From a virus: 47,691 bases of DNA. The notes beneath the pieces were generated by a model that was not told the DNA's origin, ran no database searches, and worked only from the letters and a program-made list of their open reading frames with translations. A program made the position numbers and the translations under genes. How positions within the stretch are numbered: the stretch's first letter is position 1; every line of letters begins with the position of its first letter. Below, piece by piece: positions 23,177 through 29,562 of this stretch. Location of the stretch: positions 1 to 47,691 of IMG/VR virus record IMGVR_UViG_3300033148_007527, one strand, 5' to 3'.

Positions 23177-23336
23177 CTATAAAAAACCTTTTTCAAAATC
23201 GGGCTGTTAGTTGGAGACAGCTAAAAAATGTGCCAAAGTTTATTTTTCACTTCTTTGGTAAACACAAATTTCCAACACTTTTTATACCTGGGAGGTTTAA
23301 GCTCCTTTTTCTTCCCAGGTATTCTTTAAAAATTAT
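23177..23336 (+). other. Structured spacer with terminator-like hairpin
   Basis: No gene. GCTGT/ACAGC lies just after the stop; TGTG-CCAAAG...CTTTGG-CACA follows; then ATACCTGGGA (23284-23293) pairs exactly with TCCCAGGTAT (23313-23322). Inside it GGAG/CTCC followed by five T is an alternative small terminator hairpin, so two exclusive folds are possible just before element 2. Confidence 0.55.
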
Positions 23337-23565
23337 TAGCGGCGGTGGGAAAGAAAGCCACACATGGGGCAAAGTGATAGAATAGAAGCAATTATAAGCA
23401 CTCTGCATTATTATACTATTCTAATAAATGGCGGTATGAAAATTGCTTTATTAGTAACGTGACCCTAGAGACTTTTAAGATAGAATGCAGTATATCAAGA
23501 AAAGGCGAAAATCACTTTATGTAGGGTGACTATACAAGTATTTCTTGTCAAATCCCTACCTGCTA
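23337..23565 (+). ncRNA. Structured RNA element 2, homologous to element 1
   Basis: TAGCGG (23337-23342) pairs with CTGCTA-type 3' bases CCTGCTA (23559-23565), the same place as the acceptor-like stem of element 1 but with different bases, i.e. covariation. GTAGGGTGACTATACAAG (23521-23538) and CTTGTCAAATCCCTACC (23544-23560) are identical to element 1; here only five bases separate CAAG and CTTG, so the T-loop insert is minimal. A CTAATAAA/TTTATTAG hairpin (from about 23419) matches the TTAATA/TATTAA hairpin of element 1 and shares the sequence TTGCTTTATTA with it. The 5' part GGGAAAGAAAGCCAC resembles the small RNA at 21662. ACCCTA near 23462 offers an alternative partner for TAGGGT. Confidence 0.6.
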
Positions 23566-23588
23566 TTTTTATTTTAACTGGAGGTTAT

Positions 23589-23648
23589 ATGTTAATCTTA
23601 ATTGCTTGTGAGGAAAGCCAGGCAATGGCAAATCAATGGCAAGAGTAA
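23589..23648 (+). pseudogene. 19-codon remnant of a cytosine-methyltransferase-like gene start, or leader peptide
   Basis: After a good GGAGGT site, ATG 23589 opens a 19-residue frame, MLILIACEESQAMANQWQE. Its first 11 residues match the very common start of phage C5 cytosine DNA methyltransferase-like proteins ('mkiLIACEESQ', the SAM-binding first strand). The rest is unrelated and stops at once, 10 bases before the next tRNA-shaped gene. It looks like the scar of a gene lost by recombination next to a tRNA-like sequence, though translation as a leader peptide is possible. Confidence 0.5.
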
Positions 23649-23658
23649 TTAAAATCCC

Positions 23659-23740
23659 AACCGGATAGTTTAACGAGTAAAACAGCATTAAGGAGTAAAT
23701 TCTTTTTGTAAAGTCCTTGGTTCAAGTCCAAGTCCGGTTA
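23659..23740 (+). tRNA. tRNA-shaped RNA with enlarged anticodon arm
   Basis: Acceptor AACCGGA/TCCGGTT is perfect with A73; T8; D-arm GTTT/AAAC; T-arm CTTGG-TTCAAGT-CCAAG is perfect. Between D- and T-arms there are 31 bases instead of about 22. The best fold is GCA-TT-AAGGA around GTAAAT with TCTTT-T-TGT, a two-part stem with a six-base loop, then a variable loop AAAGTC; no seven-base anticodon loop with U33 can be drawn. The decoding specificity is therefore undetermined. It may be non-decoding, like the one at 21875. Confidence 0.6.
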
Positions 23741-23788
23741 TTTTTTTGGAACAAAATAAGAAACACTTCAAAATATCCAAAAGTATTT

Positions 23789-23816
23789 TTGACACAAAGC
23801 ACTCCCGTGTTACAGA
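23789..23816 (+). promoter_or_regulatory. Possible weak promoter for the 23.9-39.4 kb operon
   Basis: TTGACA at 23789-23794 with TACAGA 16 bases later. The -35 is perfect, the -10 poor. ATCAC/GTGAT with a later T run (23825-23852) could be an attenuator after it. The first gene starts at 23899. Confidence 0.35.
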
Positions 23817-23898
23817 TTTTTACAAATCACTTTGGTAGGTGATAAAGGGTTTTTATGTTTCTTTCCCTGTTCCATCTTTTAAAATCTTGGAGGTAATT

Positions 23899-24156
23899 AT
23901 GGATATAAAAGAACTAATTGAATTCGTAGCTAGTGGAAGAATCACAAGTGTTAGAATAGACACTGATCTAAATATGGCAAAAATAACTATTGAAAAAGAT
24001 ATATATAAAGTACAAAAACACTTAAATTCACAAACAGTAAGCAACAAAGAAATAGAAATGAATATTGATCAGGCTATATGGCAACTAGAAAAGGGATATG
24101 AAAACCACAATAAAAGGTCAAACTTAAAGCTATATAACAGTGAGGAAGAATTATGA
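23899..24156 (+). CDS. Small protein, unknown (first gene of the replication operon)
   Basis: An 85-residue protein (MDIKELIEFVASGRITSVRI; helical, acidic end). ATG 23899 follows GGAGGT; an upstream GTG at 23839 lies in a hairpin and is rejected. It shares ATGA with the next gene. No family recognised. Confidence 0.55.
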   Translation: MDIKELIEFVASGRITSVRIDTDLNMAKITIEKDIYKVQKHLNSQTVSNKEIEMNIDQAIWQLEKGYENHNKRSNLKLYNSEEEL

Positions 24157-24365
24157 CTGATAAAGAAAGAGAAGAACATTTAAGAAATAAACTTTTTATG
24201 CTTGGAAGAGCTTATGGAAGAACTTCTTTCCTAAGATATTTACTTGCTGCAACGACAGAAAAAGCTGCATTTAAATTATTAGATAATGCATATTCTAAAC
24301 TTATTTTATTTGAACCAACAATCGAGTCAATCTTAAAAGACCTAAACATAAAGGAGACTAAATGA
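24153..24365 (+). CDS. Small helical protein, unknown
   Basis: A 70-residue, helical, charged protein (LFMLGRAYGRTSFLRYLLAA). ATGA overlaps at both ends couple it to its neighbours. No family recognised. Confidence 0.5.
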   Translation: MTDKEREEHLRNKLFMLGRAYGRTSFLRYLLAATTEKAAFKLLDNAYSKLILFEPTIESILKDLNIKETK

Positions 24366-24643
24366 AAATTAAACCCATGAACAAACAAATACTTGTAAAG
24401 ATCTTACACAAAGAAGCCTACCTATCTCCAAGCGGCTTTCTTTACATTCCGCAAATAGGGCCAAAAACTACCAACGAAGCAATAGTTCTCGAAGTTAATC
24501 CTACCTGCAAAAGTTTCTCTCCAGGTGATCATGTAGTCTTGGAAAACTATGGTGGAACAAATGTTAAGAATCACAATACCCCTATAGAAACTCTTGTCCT
24601 CCACAATGAGGATGATATTGCTTTTATAATTTTGGAGGAATAA
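24362..24643 (+). CDS. groES: GroES-like co-chaperonin
   Basis: A 93-residue protein with the GroES/Cpn10 layout: MKIKPMNKQILVKILHKE at the start, SGFLYIPQ in the place of the mobile loop 'sGiiiP', then AIVLEVNP, FSPGDHVVLENYGGTNVK (family 'vk.GD.Vlf.kyaGt.vk') and DDIAFIILEE at the end. It would cap the host GroEL and help fold phage proteins, perhaps the capsid, as the T4 gp31-type co-chaperonins do. No GroEL is encoded here. It overlaps the gene before it by four bases. Confidence 0.85.
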   Translation: MKIKPMNKQILVKILHKEAYLSPSGFLYIPQIGPKTTNEAIVLEVNPTCKSFSPGDHVVLENYGGTNVKNHNTPIETLVLHNEDDIAFIILEE

Positions 24644-25243
24644 ATGAAAAAAGAAAAAGAATATTTTTATCTAACACTAGGTAATCTAAAAAATGCAGAT
24701 TGTTTTGATTTGAATAAGTGGCAGTGGGAGTATATAAAAGAATCCTGGTTAGAAAAAAAGCATCATAAGTGGGAAGATATCAATATTATAGGCATAACTA
24801 AAATTATAAATGCAATTGCAATGTATCCTAAATATATACGATATTCTCTAAAACAACATCAAATAACCCACGAGACTCATGATCAAAAACAGGAGTTTAT
24901 TATGACACAATTAAATGAGATAATAAAAAATGGTGGTACATACGGCGAATATCATTCTTTAAAAGTACATCTTCAGAAATACTTTGATCTGATAAATAAA
25001 AAGAAAACTCTTAAATCAAATAAAATAACCCACGAGTTTATAATGACTAGCGGGGAGTATTGGAAACTAGATAATTTCTGGATAAAAAACTTTTTTTATT
25101 TATCTAGTGATACTAACGGAGTACCCTATTATATAAACTTAAATAATATAGAAAATACAGAAGATTTAGGAATTTATAGATTCTCTAAAGAATGGTTTCA
25201 AACGGCTAAACACTGTAAATGTCCCCCGGAGGTGATAAAGTGA
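24644..25243 (+). CDS. Protein of unknown function
   Basis: A 199-residue protein rich in aromatic and Lys residues. It contains a short repeat: QITHETHD at about residue 73 and KITHEFIM at about 127, each followed by FIMT; the DNA shares AATAACCCACGAG. This may be a small internal duplication. SD GGAGG. No family recognised. Confidence 0.5.
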   Translation: MKKEKEYFYLTLGNLKNADCFDLNKWQWEYIKESWLEKKHHKWEDINIIGITKIINAIAMYPKYIRYSLKQHQITHETHDQKQEFIMTQLNEIIKNGGTYGEYHSLKVHLQKYFDLINKKKTLKSNKITHEFIMTSGEYWKLDNFWIKNFFYLSSDTNGVPYYINLNNIENTEDLGIYRFSKEWFQTAKHCKCPPEVIK

Positions 25244-25494
25244 AAAAAACTACTTACAATAAAGGCGATGTAATTAAGATTGATGAAAAATTTAGAGACA
25301 CCTTAGCATTACTTAAAGAACAAAAAAATACAGCAAAAGTCCTTATGGTTGAAGGTGCAGTAAAAGCGAAAGAAAGCGATAGAATGCTATGGGCTCTGGT
25401 TAATGAACTATACCCCGAGTTAGAAAAGTTTCATATATCCTTAAATCATAATACTTTAAAAATATATATCCTAGGGGGTAGGATTGATGAATAA
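25240..25494 (+). CDS. Small protein, unknown
   Basis: An 84-residue protein starting at GTG 25240 after GGAGGTGATAAA (the in-frame start at 25219 precedes this SD and is rejected). A helical start is followed by a beta stretch LKIYILGGRIDE. It overlaps the gene before it by four bases and the next by eight. No family recognised. Confidence 0.5.
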   Translation: MKKTTYNKGDVIKIDEKFRDTLALLKEQKNTAKVLMVEGAVKAKESDRMLWALVNELYPELEKFHISLNHNTLKIYILGGRIDE

Positions 25495-25708
25495 ACAAGC
25501 GGAGAGCAATATAACATTGACAAATAAGGAACTTATAAAACATTGTGAATTCCTAATAGAGGATTTCTGCAAAAATGGGTTTCTCTCACACCACTGGACA
25601 ATGCGAATTCCAGCGGAGCCTAACAGAGATCCAGATTTAGTATTTGCAAAACTTATTCATAGATTTAAAGCAATTATACATGATATGGAAGGACAAAAAC
25701 ATGGTTAG
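25487..25708 (+). CDS. Small protein, unknown
   Basis: A 73-residue protein (MNKQAESNITLTNKELIKHC), with HHWTMRIPAEPNRDPDLVFA in the middle, a pattern seen in phage proteins near the replication genes that have no known role. ATG 25487 follows GGGGGTAGG. It overlaps the next gene by eight bases. Confidence 0.55.
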   Translation: MNKQAESNITLTNKELIKHCEFLIEDFCKNGFLSHHWTMRIPAEPNRDPDLVFAKLIHRFKAIIHDMEGQKHG

Positions 25709-26024
25709 AACCCTACTCACAAAACTTAATGACCTTCTGGATATGTATAATGAAGGAGTTGTTCTTGTAATTTTAATTGCTTTTGCAGTCTACCTTACAA
25801 CCAGGCTTTGCAAGGTATACTTTATAAGAACCAAATTTAAAAATAAAAATCACCTCAAAGAAATTGAAACTTTCAAGAATAGTTATGAAAGAGAAATTTC
25901 AATCCTCCAAGACCTTCACAAATCAAAAGTAATCCACATCCACAAAGACCACAAAAAAGTTCTTCGTAAACTTGCTATTCAAATTGAATGCACAATCGAA
26001 GACCACGAAAGGGAGATTTTATGA
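25701..26024 (+). CDS. Membrane-anchored coiled-coil protein
   Basis: A 107-residue protein starting at ATG 25701 after GGAAGGA. It has one transmembrane helix (about residues 18-36, VVLVILIAFAVYLTTRL) and a long basic coiled coil after it (KEIETFKNSYEREISILQDL). It shares ATGA with the next gene. A spanin or replication-membrane anchor role is possible but unsupported. Confidence 0.5.
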   Translation: MVRTLLTKLNDLLDMYNEGVVLVILIAFAVYLTTRLCKVYFIRTKFKNKNHLKEIETFKNSYEREISILQDLHKSKVIHIHKDHKKVLRKLAIQIECTIEDHEREIL

Positions 26025-26347
26025 GTTTAGATTTTTCGTTAATATGTAAATGTTGTAATAGAGAAATATTTGAAATAAATATTACTCACAACTTAGGAAA
26101 AATGGCCAGTGAAGCAAAAATATATAAACATCTTTGGAGTCCTGAAGAAGTAGGAATTAAATATGCTGGACAACTAATAAAACCCCTCAAGCGTGCTATT
26201 AGAGATCTGGAGGCAAGACCTTGTTATTATAAAAAATATAATGCTTCCAATGGATGGGGATTATATAAGCATTTTGTTCCATTTGTAAAAGATATCTTTA
26301 AAGCTTGTGTACAAGATAAAAAAGCTATTGTTGAGATAAGCAAATAA
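26021..26347 (+). CDS. Conserved phage protein with CxxC and THNLGKMA motif
   Basis: A 108-residue protein. ICKCCNREIF at the start, then NITHNLGKMASEAKIYKHLW and NASNGWGLYKHFVPFV. The 'N.THNLg.MA..aGiY..lWrPeE' and 'P.nGWG.Y..fv.fv...leaC' pattern is common in phage genomes near the replication genes; the function is unknown. ATG 26021 follows GGGAG. Confidence 0.65.
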   Translation: MSLDFSLICKCCNREIFEINITHNLGKMASEAKIYKHLWSPEEVGIKYAGQLIKPLKRAIRDLEARPCYYKKYNASNGWGLYKHFVPFVKDIFKACVQDKKAIVEISK

Positions 26348-26369
26348 TATTAGAGAGATGGAGGATTAA

Positions 26370-26564
26370 ATGATCTCAAACTTTGTTTGCAAATCCTGTT
26401 GTCCAATAGGAAGGAAATATCTTTTTCGTTTGGTAACAGAGATCCGAGAAGGACCTTGTCCAAGATGTAAAGGTCCAGGACCTGTTGTTGATCTTAGAGA
26501 TGATGATCTTTACTCTGAGGATGATAATGAAAGTGATGAAGAATTAACAATTTACAGAAGATAA
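26370..26564 (+). CDS. Small zinc-ribbon protein
   Basis: A 64-residue protein with CKSC (about residues 7-10) and CPRC (about 30-33), a two-CxxC zinc ribbon, and an acidic C-terminal half (LRDDDLYSEDDNESDEE). SD GGAGG before ATG 26370. An acidic tail with a zinc ribbon fits a nucleic-acid-protein adaptor, but no partner is known. Confidence 0.6.
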   Translation: MISNFVCKSCCPIGRKYLFRLVTEIREGPCPRCKGPGPVVDLRDDDLYSEDDNESDEELTIYRR

Positions 26565-26590
26565 AAAATTTTATTGAAAAGGAGTCTTAA

Positions 26591-26905
26591 ATGACAAAAA
26601 AAGAAACAGAAATCCGAGAACTCTTCAATACTTACATTGAAGAAACTTCAAAAACTAATGTTGCAGCTACTCTTGCTAAAGAAGCAAAAGCAAAACTTAT
26701 GCAACTCATCCCTGAGAATGAAACTCTCTTTGATGTGCATTATAAATCTAGTTTTTCAATGAGACTCAACAATAATCTTTATATTGAAAAACTTTTTGAA
26801 CTTATCCCTAAAACAAAACAAAAAGAGGCAAAAGAAATTAAGAATACTTGTCTTACCAAAACCCCCTTTACAAAAATTGCCCCTGCTAAACCTGAGAAGG
26901 AGTAA
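26591..26905 (+). CDS. Helical protein, unknown
   Basis: A 104-residue protein with N-terminal helices (IRELFNTYIEETSKTNVAAT, AKEAKAKLMQLIPENE) and a basic end. The layout (a short helical protein just before a RecB-like nuclease) is common in phage recombination operons. SD AAAGGAG. No family recognised. Confidence 0.5.
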   Translation: MTKKETEIRELFNTYIEETSKTNVAATLAKEAKAKLMQLIPENETLFDVHYKSSFSMRLNNNLYIEKLFELIPKTKQKEAKEIKNTCLTKTPFTKIAPAKPEKE

Positions 26906-26908
26906 GGA

Positions 26909-26986
26909 ATGAATTATAAATTATATGAAAAGTGTCCTCGTAGATTTGAAATAATGTATCTTAAAAGGTTACGCAATGGCAAATAA
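26909..26986 (+). CDS. 25-residue peptide carrying a nuclease-type CPRRF motif
   Basis: ATG 26909 has AAGGAG six bases upstream. The peptide includes YKLYEKCPRRFEIMYLKRL, which matches the N-terminal 'lye.CPrrf..kYl.rl' signature of RecB/Cas4-like nucleases. The following nuclease has its own copy (ELFLKCPRKFSIKYLARV). Its stop lies inside the nuclease gene (ten-base overlap). It may be a truncated duplicate or a coupling leader. Confidence 0.5.
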   Translation: MNYKLYEKCPRRFEIMYLKRLRNGK

Positions 26987-27905
26987 ACTAGTACGAAACC
27001 GAGAATCAATTAGTGGTTTTCACTTTTTTGAACTTTTCTTAAAATGTCCCCGGAAGTTTTCCATTAAATATCTTGCTCGTGTTATTCCTAACTTTACTAC
27101 AACAGCTCTTATAAGTGGCTACGCTTTCCATGATGGCAAAGCCACTTTTTACACTACTAAGAGTAAGAAACGTGCAATAAACACCGTAGAATCAATCATC
27201 AATGCTCGTAGGGATGAGTTTAAAGACTACGAGCAATTTGAGCACTCTATGGAAAGAACTCCTTATTTACTAAGGAAATGGATTGAACATTACGGCTTGA
27301 GTGACTTTAAGGATTATAAAATTATTGATGTCGAGAAGTATATTGAGATGCCAATTAAGGGTTCCCCATTCAAAGTAACTATGAGACTTGATGGAGTTGT
27401 TCAAGATCGTGACGATGGCTATCTTTGGTTAATGGAAACTAAAACATCTTCCTCCTCAATCAACATAACTAAAGACGGTTTAATGACAGGGGATCAGATA
27501 ACTACTTATTTACTTGGGATGCAGAAAGCCTATCCTAAGCATACAATTGCTGGTGCCATTGGTGATATAGCCTACCTTCATAAGAATGCAAAACACTTTG
27601 ACAATAATGTACAGTTTGTTAGAGAAGAAATCTTTAGGACAAAAAAGGATCTTAAAGAATATGAACTCTCAACAGCAACAATTCTTAATGAGCTAAATGC
27701 TAAAGTAAAAGCATTCCAAACAGGTAAGTACCACCCCCTTAGTCTTTTTCCACGAAGCACTTTCTATTGTAATGCTTTTTTTAAACGTTGTGAGTATGCA
27801 AGTATTTGTAGAGATAACATCCCTATGAAAGGTCGCTTACCTCATGGATTTAAGCGTGATAGAAATTCAAAAAAACGAATAATAACTACAGTGACGGAGG
27901 TCTGA
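26976..27905 (+). CDS. RecB-like PD-(D/E)XK nuclease
   Basis: A 309-residue nuclease. FLKCPRKFSIKYL (about residues 22-34) is the N-terminal helix with a Cys; the active site is MRLDGVVQDRDDGYLWLMETKT (Asp at about 137, ETK at about 152-154), followed by the QITTYLLGMQKAYP helix (the Q-helix). The C-terminus has Cys-rich NAFFKRCEYASICR, which with the first Cys could bind an iron-sulfur cluster as in Cas4 and AddB. It probably processes DNA ends for phage recombination with the ATPase and SSB-like proteins downstream. It has no strong SD of its own and is likely translated by coupling. Confidence 0.85.
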   Translation: MANKLVRNRESISGFHFFELFLKCPRKFSIKYLARVIPNFTTTALISGYAFHDGKATFYTTKSKKRAINTVESIINARRDEFKDYEQFEHSMERTPYLLRKWIEHYGLSDFKDYKIIDVEKYIEMPIKGSPFKVTMRLDGVVQDRDDGYLWLMETKTSSSSINITKDGLMTGDQITTYLLGMQKAYPKHTIAGAIGDIAYLHKNAKHFDNNVQFVREEIFRTKKDLKEYELSTATILNELNAKVKAFQTGKYHPLSLFPRSTFYCNAFFKRCEYASICRDNIPMKGRLPHGFKRDRNSKKRIITTVTEV

Positions 27906-27976
27906 TGAGTGCACATATACCATGTAGTTGCGAAGGTATCCGAAAAGAACGAATGAAAAATTGGGGAAGGAGTTAA
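27905..27976 (+). CDS. 23-residue peptide
   Basis: TGATG overlap with the nuclease stop and GGAGGT just upstream. The peptide reads MSAHIPCSCEGIRKERMKNW and GRS. It ends before the next gene's SD. The good site supports translation; CSC may bind metal. Function is unknown. Confidence 0.45.
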   Translation: MSAHIPCSCEGIRKERMKNWGRS

Positions 27977-27979
27977 AAG

Positions 27980-28315
27980 ATGAATAATATAATGAAAGTT
28001 AGAAAACTTGATATAAACACTTATGAGGTAACAATAACTAATGAGATGTTTCTTAAAGTAGAGTTGATTGTTCATTTACAAAGTCAAGAATTTTATTCTT
28101 TTTTACCTAAACATTGTACTATGAATTTTCCTTTAAGACTTGCTCGGTTCAGTACTTATGATATTCAACATTTTAAACGTATGTTATTTAGTGCAGAACT
28201 TTATAAAGATGCTTTTAAAATTCTTCAAAATGATTATCATTGTGGACCTTTAGCTTATTATTATTGTCTCTTAATTATGGATAATAAGGAACTAATTTAT
28301 GAAGACGAATGGTGA
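27980..28315 (+). CDS. Protein of unknown function
   Basis: A 111-residue protein (MKVRKLDINTYEVTITNEMF, beta then helices; RLARFSTYDIQHFKRMLFSA). SD AAGGAG. A 28-codon frame (28299-28385) overlaps its end but is weaker. No family recognised. Confidence 0.5.
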   Translation: MNNIMKVRKLDINTYEVTITNEMFLKVELIVHLQSQEFYSFLPKHCTMNFPLRLARFSTYDIQHFKRMLFSAELYKDAFKILQNDYHCGPLAYYYCLLIMDNKELIYEDEW

Positions 28316-28371
28316 AAGGTTATTTAAGCTTGAATATAATTTTGAAGAAACTTATAAACAGGAGGAACAAA

Positions 28372-28605
28372 GTGAAAAAAATTAAATATACTTTATGGAT
28401 AGAAGGGTTTGCGTGTACTGGAGAAAAAAGAAAAGCTAGCTATCTAGGTACATATAAAGCAGTAACTTTCCAAGAAGCTCTAAATAAACATTTAAAGAAA
28501 AATAATGCAGATAAAAAATTATATACTTATGAAAATGGAAAACATTATATATGGAAGTGCCAGGTTTTTGACAACGAAAAAGCAGCAAGGGTAGAATTTG
28601 GATGA
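28372..28605 (+). CDS. Small protein, unknown
   Basis: A 77-residue protein starting at GTG 28372 after GGAGG; the in-frame ATG at 28309 lacks a site. KIKYTLWIEGFACTGEKRKA then TYKAVTFQEALNKHLKKN and a closing WKCQVFDNEKAARVEFG: a beta-alpha-beta outline seen in phage replication operons ('..a.fqeA....'); role unknown. Confidence 0.55.
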   Translation: MKKIKYTLWIEGFACTGEKRKASYLGTYKAVTFQEALNKHLKKNNADKKLYTYENGKHYIWKCQVFDNEKAARVEFG

Positions 28606-28635
28606 AAAAGCTTATAAAAAATTGGAGGGTCTGGA

Positions 28636-28917
28636 ATGAAAAAAAAAGAAGATAAAGAATGGTATGATGATCTAAAGGATCAGAAAAAAGTAATTCTTAT
28701 ACCAGTGGAATTACTTTCAAAAGAAGCAAAAAAAGCAACCCTGCTAATGTTTGAGCAAATTATTGAGTTTGAACTTAGATATAAATCTATAAATCTTCAA
28801 AGAGCAGAAGATACCAATAAAGCAAATTTTTACATTGATGAAGTAACTAATAATTTATTCAGTATGTTTTTAAGTGGTTATTGTTTTAGAAAACATATTT
28901 GTAAAAGTGAGGAGTAG
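28636..28917 (+). CDS. Helical protein, unknown
   Basis: A 93-residue, charged, helical protein (IPVELLSKEAKKATLLMFEQ). SD GGAGG. Its C-terminus GYCFRKHICKSEE has two Cys. No family recognised. Confidence 0.5.
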   Translation: MKKKEDKEWYDDLKDQKKVILIPVELLSKEAKKATLLMFEQIIEFELRYKSINLQRAEDTNKANFYIDEVTNNLFSMFLSGYCFRKHICKSEE

Positions 28918-28921
28918 GTTA

Positions 28922-29284
28922 ATGAAAAAAATCAAAAAAATAATTCCTAATCTTTATCATGTTATTAGTGAACCGGGAAATATGACTCGGTATGATTACT
29001 TTGTTTTTCTGGCAAATAAAGATGATTTTTCTTTTATGTCAGGACAGGCTGATTTTCGCTATCCTCAAATATTAGAGAAATCTATATATTCTTTAGAAAG
29101 TATGAAAAATCTTGTTAGTCTCATTTCTATCGCAAGAATTGAAAATTGTGATGTTGATACTTTCATTGAATGTATTAAAACCATGCATGAGGAGGATATA
29201 CAGTATGAAGAAATTGTTTATGATAGTGATCTTTCTCTTTATCCTTATAATCCCGAGCATTTCGGAGGATCTGAACAGTCTTGA
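28922..29284 (+). CDS. Protein of unknown function
   Basis: A 120-residue protein starting at ATG 28922 after GAGGAG (an in-frame start at 28874 lies in the previous gene). It is mixed alpha/beta with PNLYHVISEPGNMTRYDYFV and an acidic end. The last 80 bases overlap the next gene in another frame. No family recognised. Confidence 0.5.
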   Translation: MKKIKKIIPNLYHVISEPGNMTRYDYFVFLANKDDFSFMSGQADFRYPQILEKSIYSLESMKNLVSLISIARIENCDVDTFIECIKTMHEEDIQYEEIVYDSDLSLYPYNPEHFGGSEQS

Positions 29285-29561
29285 TGGAAATCTTTGGAAT
29301 ACCTTAGAATTTAAAGTTAAATATCAACTTGTTCTAGGTTTCCAGCTGGGTTCCACCTGGATGACTTATTCTTTTCTTCTTGAATATCCGGATCTTGAGG
29401 AACTTGAAGAGAATATTGACTTTTACTATCTTGGAGATGAAGGTATTAAAGCTCTTATTGAAGATCTTGATACTTTTTATTCTAATAATAGCTACCTTGA
29501 TTGTCCTTTGTGGCAAGCAATAAACTATGCATTTTATAAAATTATTTATATAGGAGGTTAA
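29205..29561 (+). CDS. Exported or membrane-anchored small protein
   Basis: A 118-residue protein. ATG 29205 follows GAGGAGG; upstream in-frame starts have none. It begins with a signal-peptide-like MKKLFMIVIFLFILIIPSIS and continues as an acidic, helical domain (PDLEELEENIDFYYLGDEG). No cysteine follows the hydrophobic stretch, so it is not a lipoprotein. It may be secreted or anchored; superinfection exclusion is one option. Confidence 0.6.
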   Translation: MKKLFMIVIFLFILIIPSISEDLNSLDGNLWNTLEFKVKYQLVLGFQLGSTWMTYSFLLEYPDLEELEENIDFYYLGDEGIKALIEDLDTFYSNNSYLDCPLWQAINYAFYKIIYIGG

Positions 29562-29562
29562 A

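Noticed and set aside
22024-23565. tmRNA
   Set aside because: No tag reading frame, no canonical GC-rich TTCGACTCCCGCC-type T-arm in the element, and no standard tmRNA 5' end; the length is also too short.
23854-23895. 13-codon leader peptide (MFLSLFHLLKSWR)
   Set aside because: No ribosome site, and it covers the SD of the next gene. It could be chance.
28299-28385. 28-codon frame between 27980 and 28372 genes
   Set aside because: It has a modest AAGGAA site, but overlaps both neighbours and the GTG at 28372 has the better one. It remains possible but not supported.
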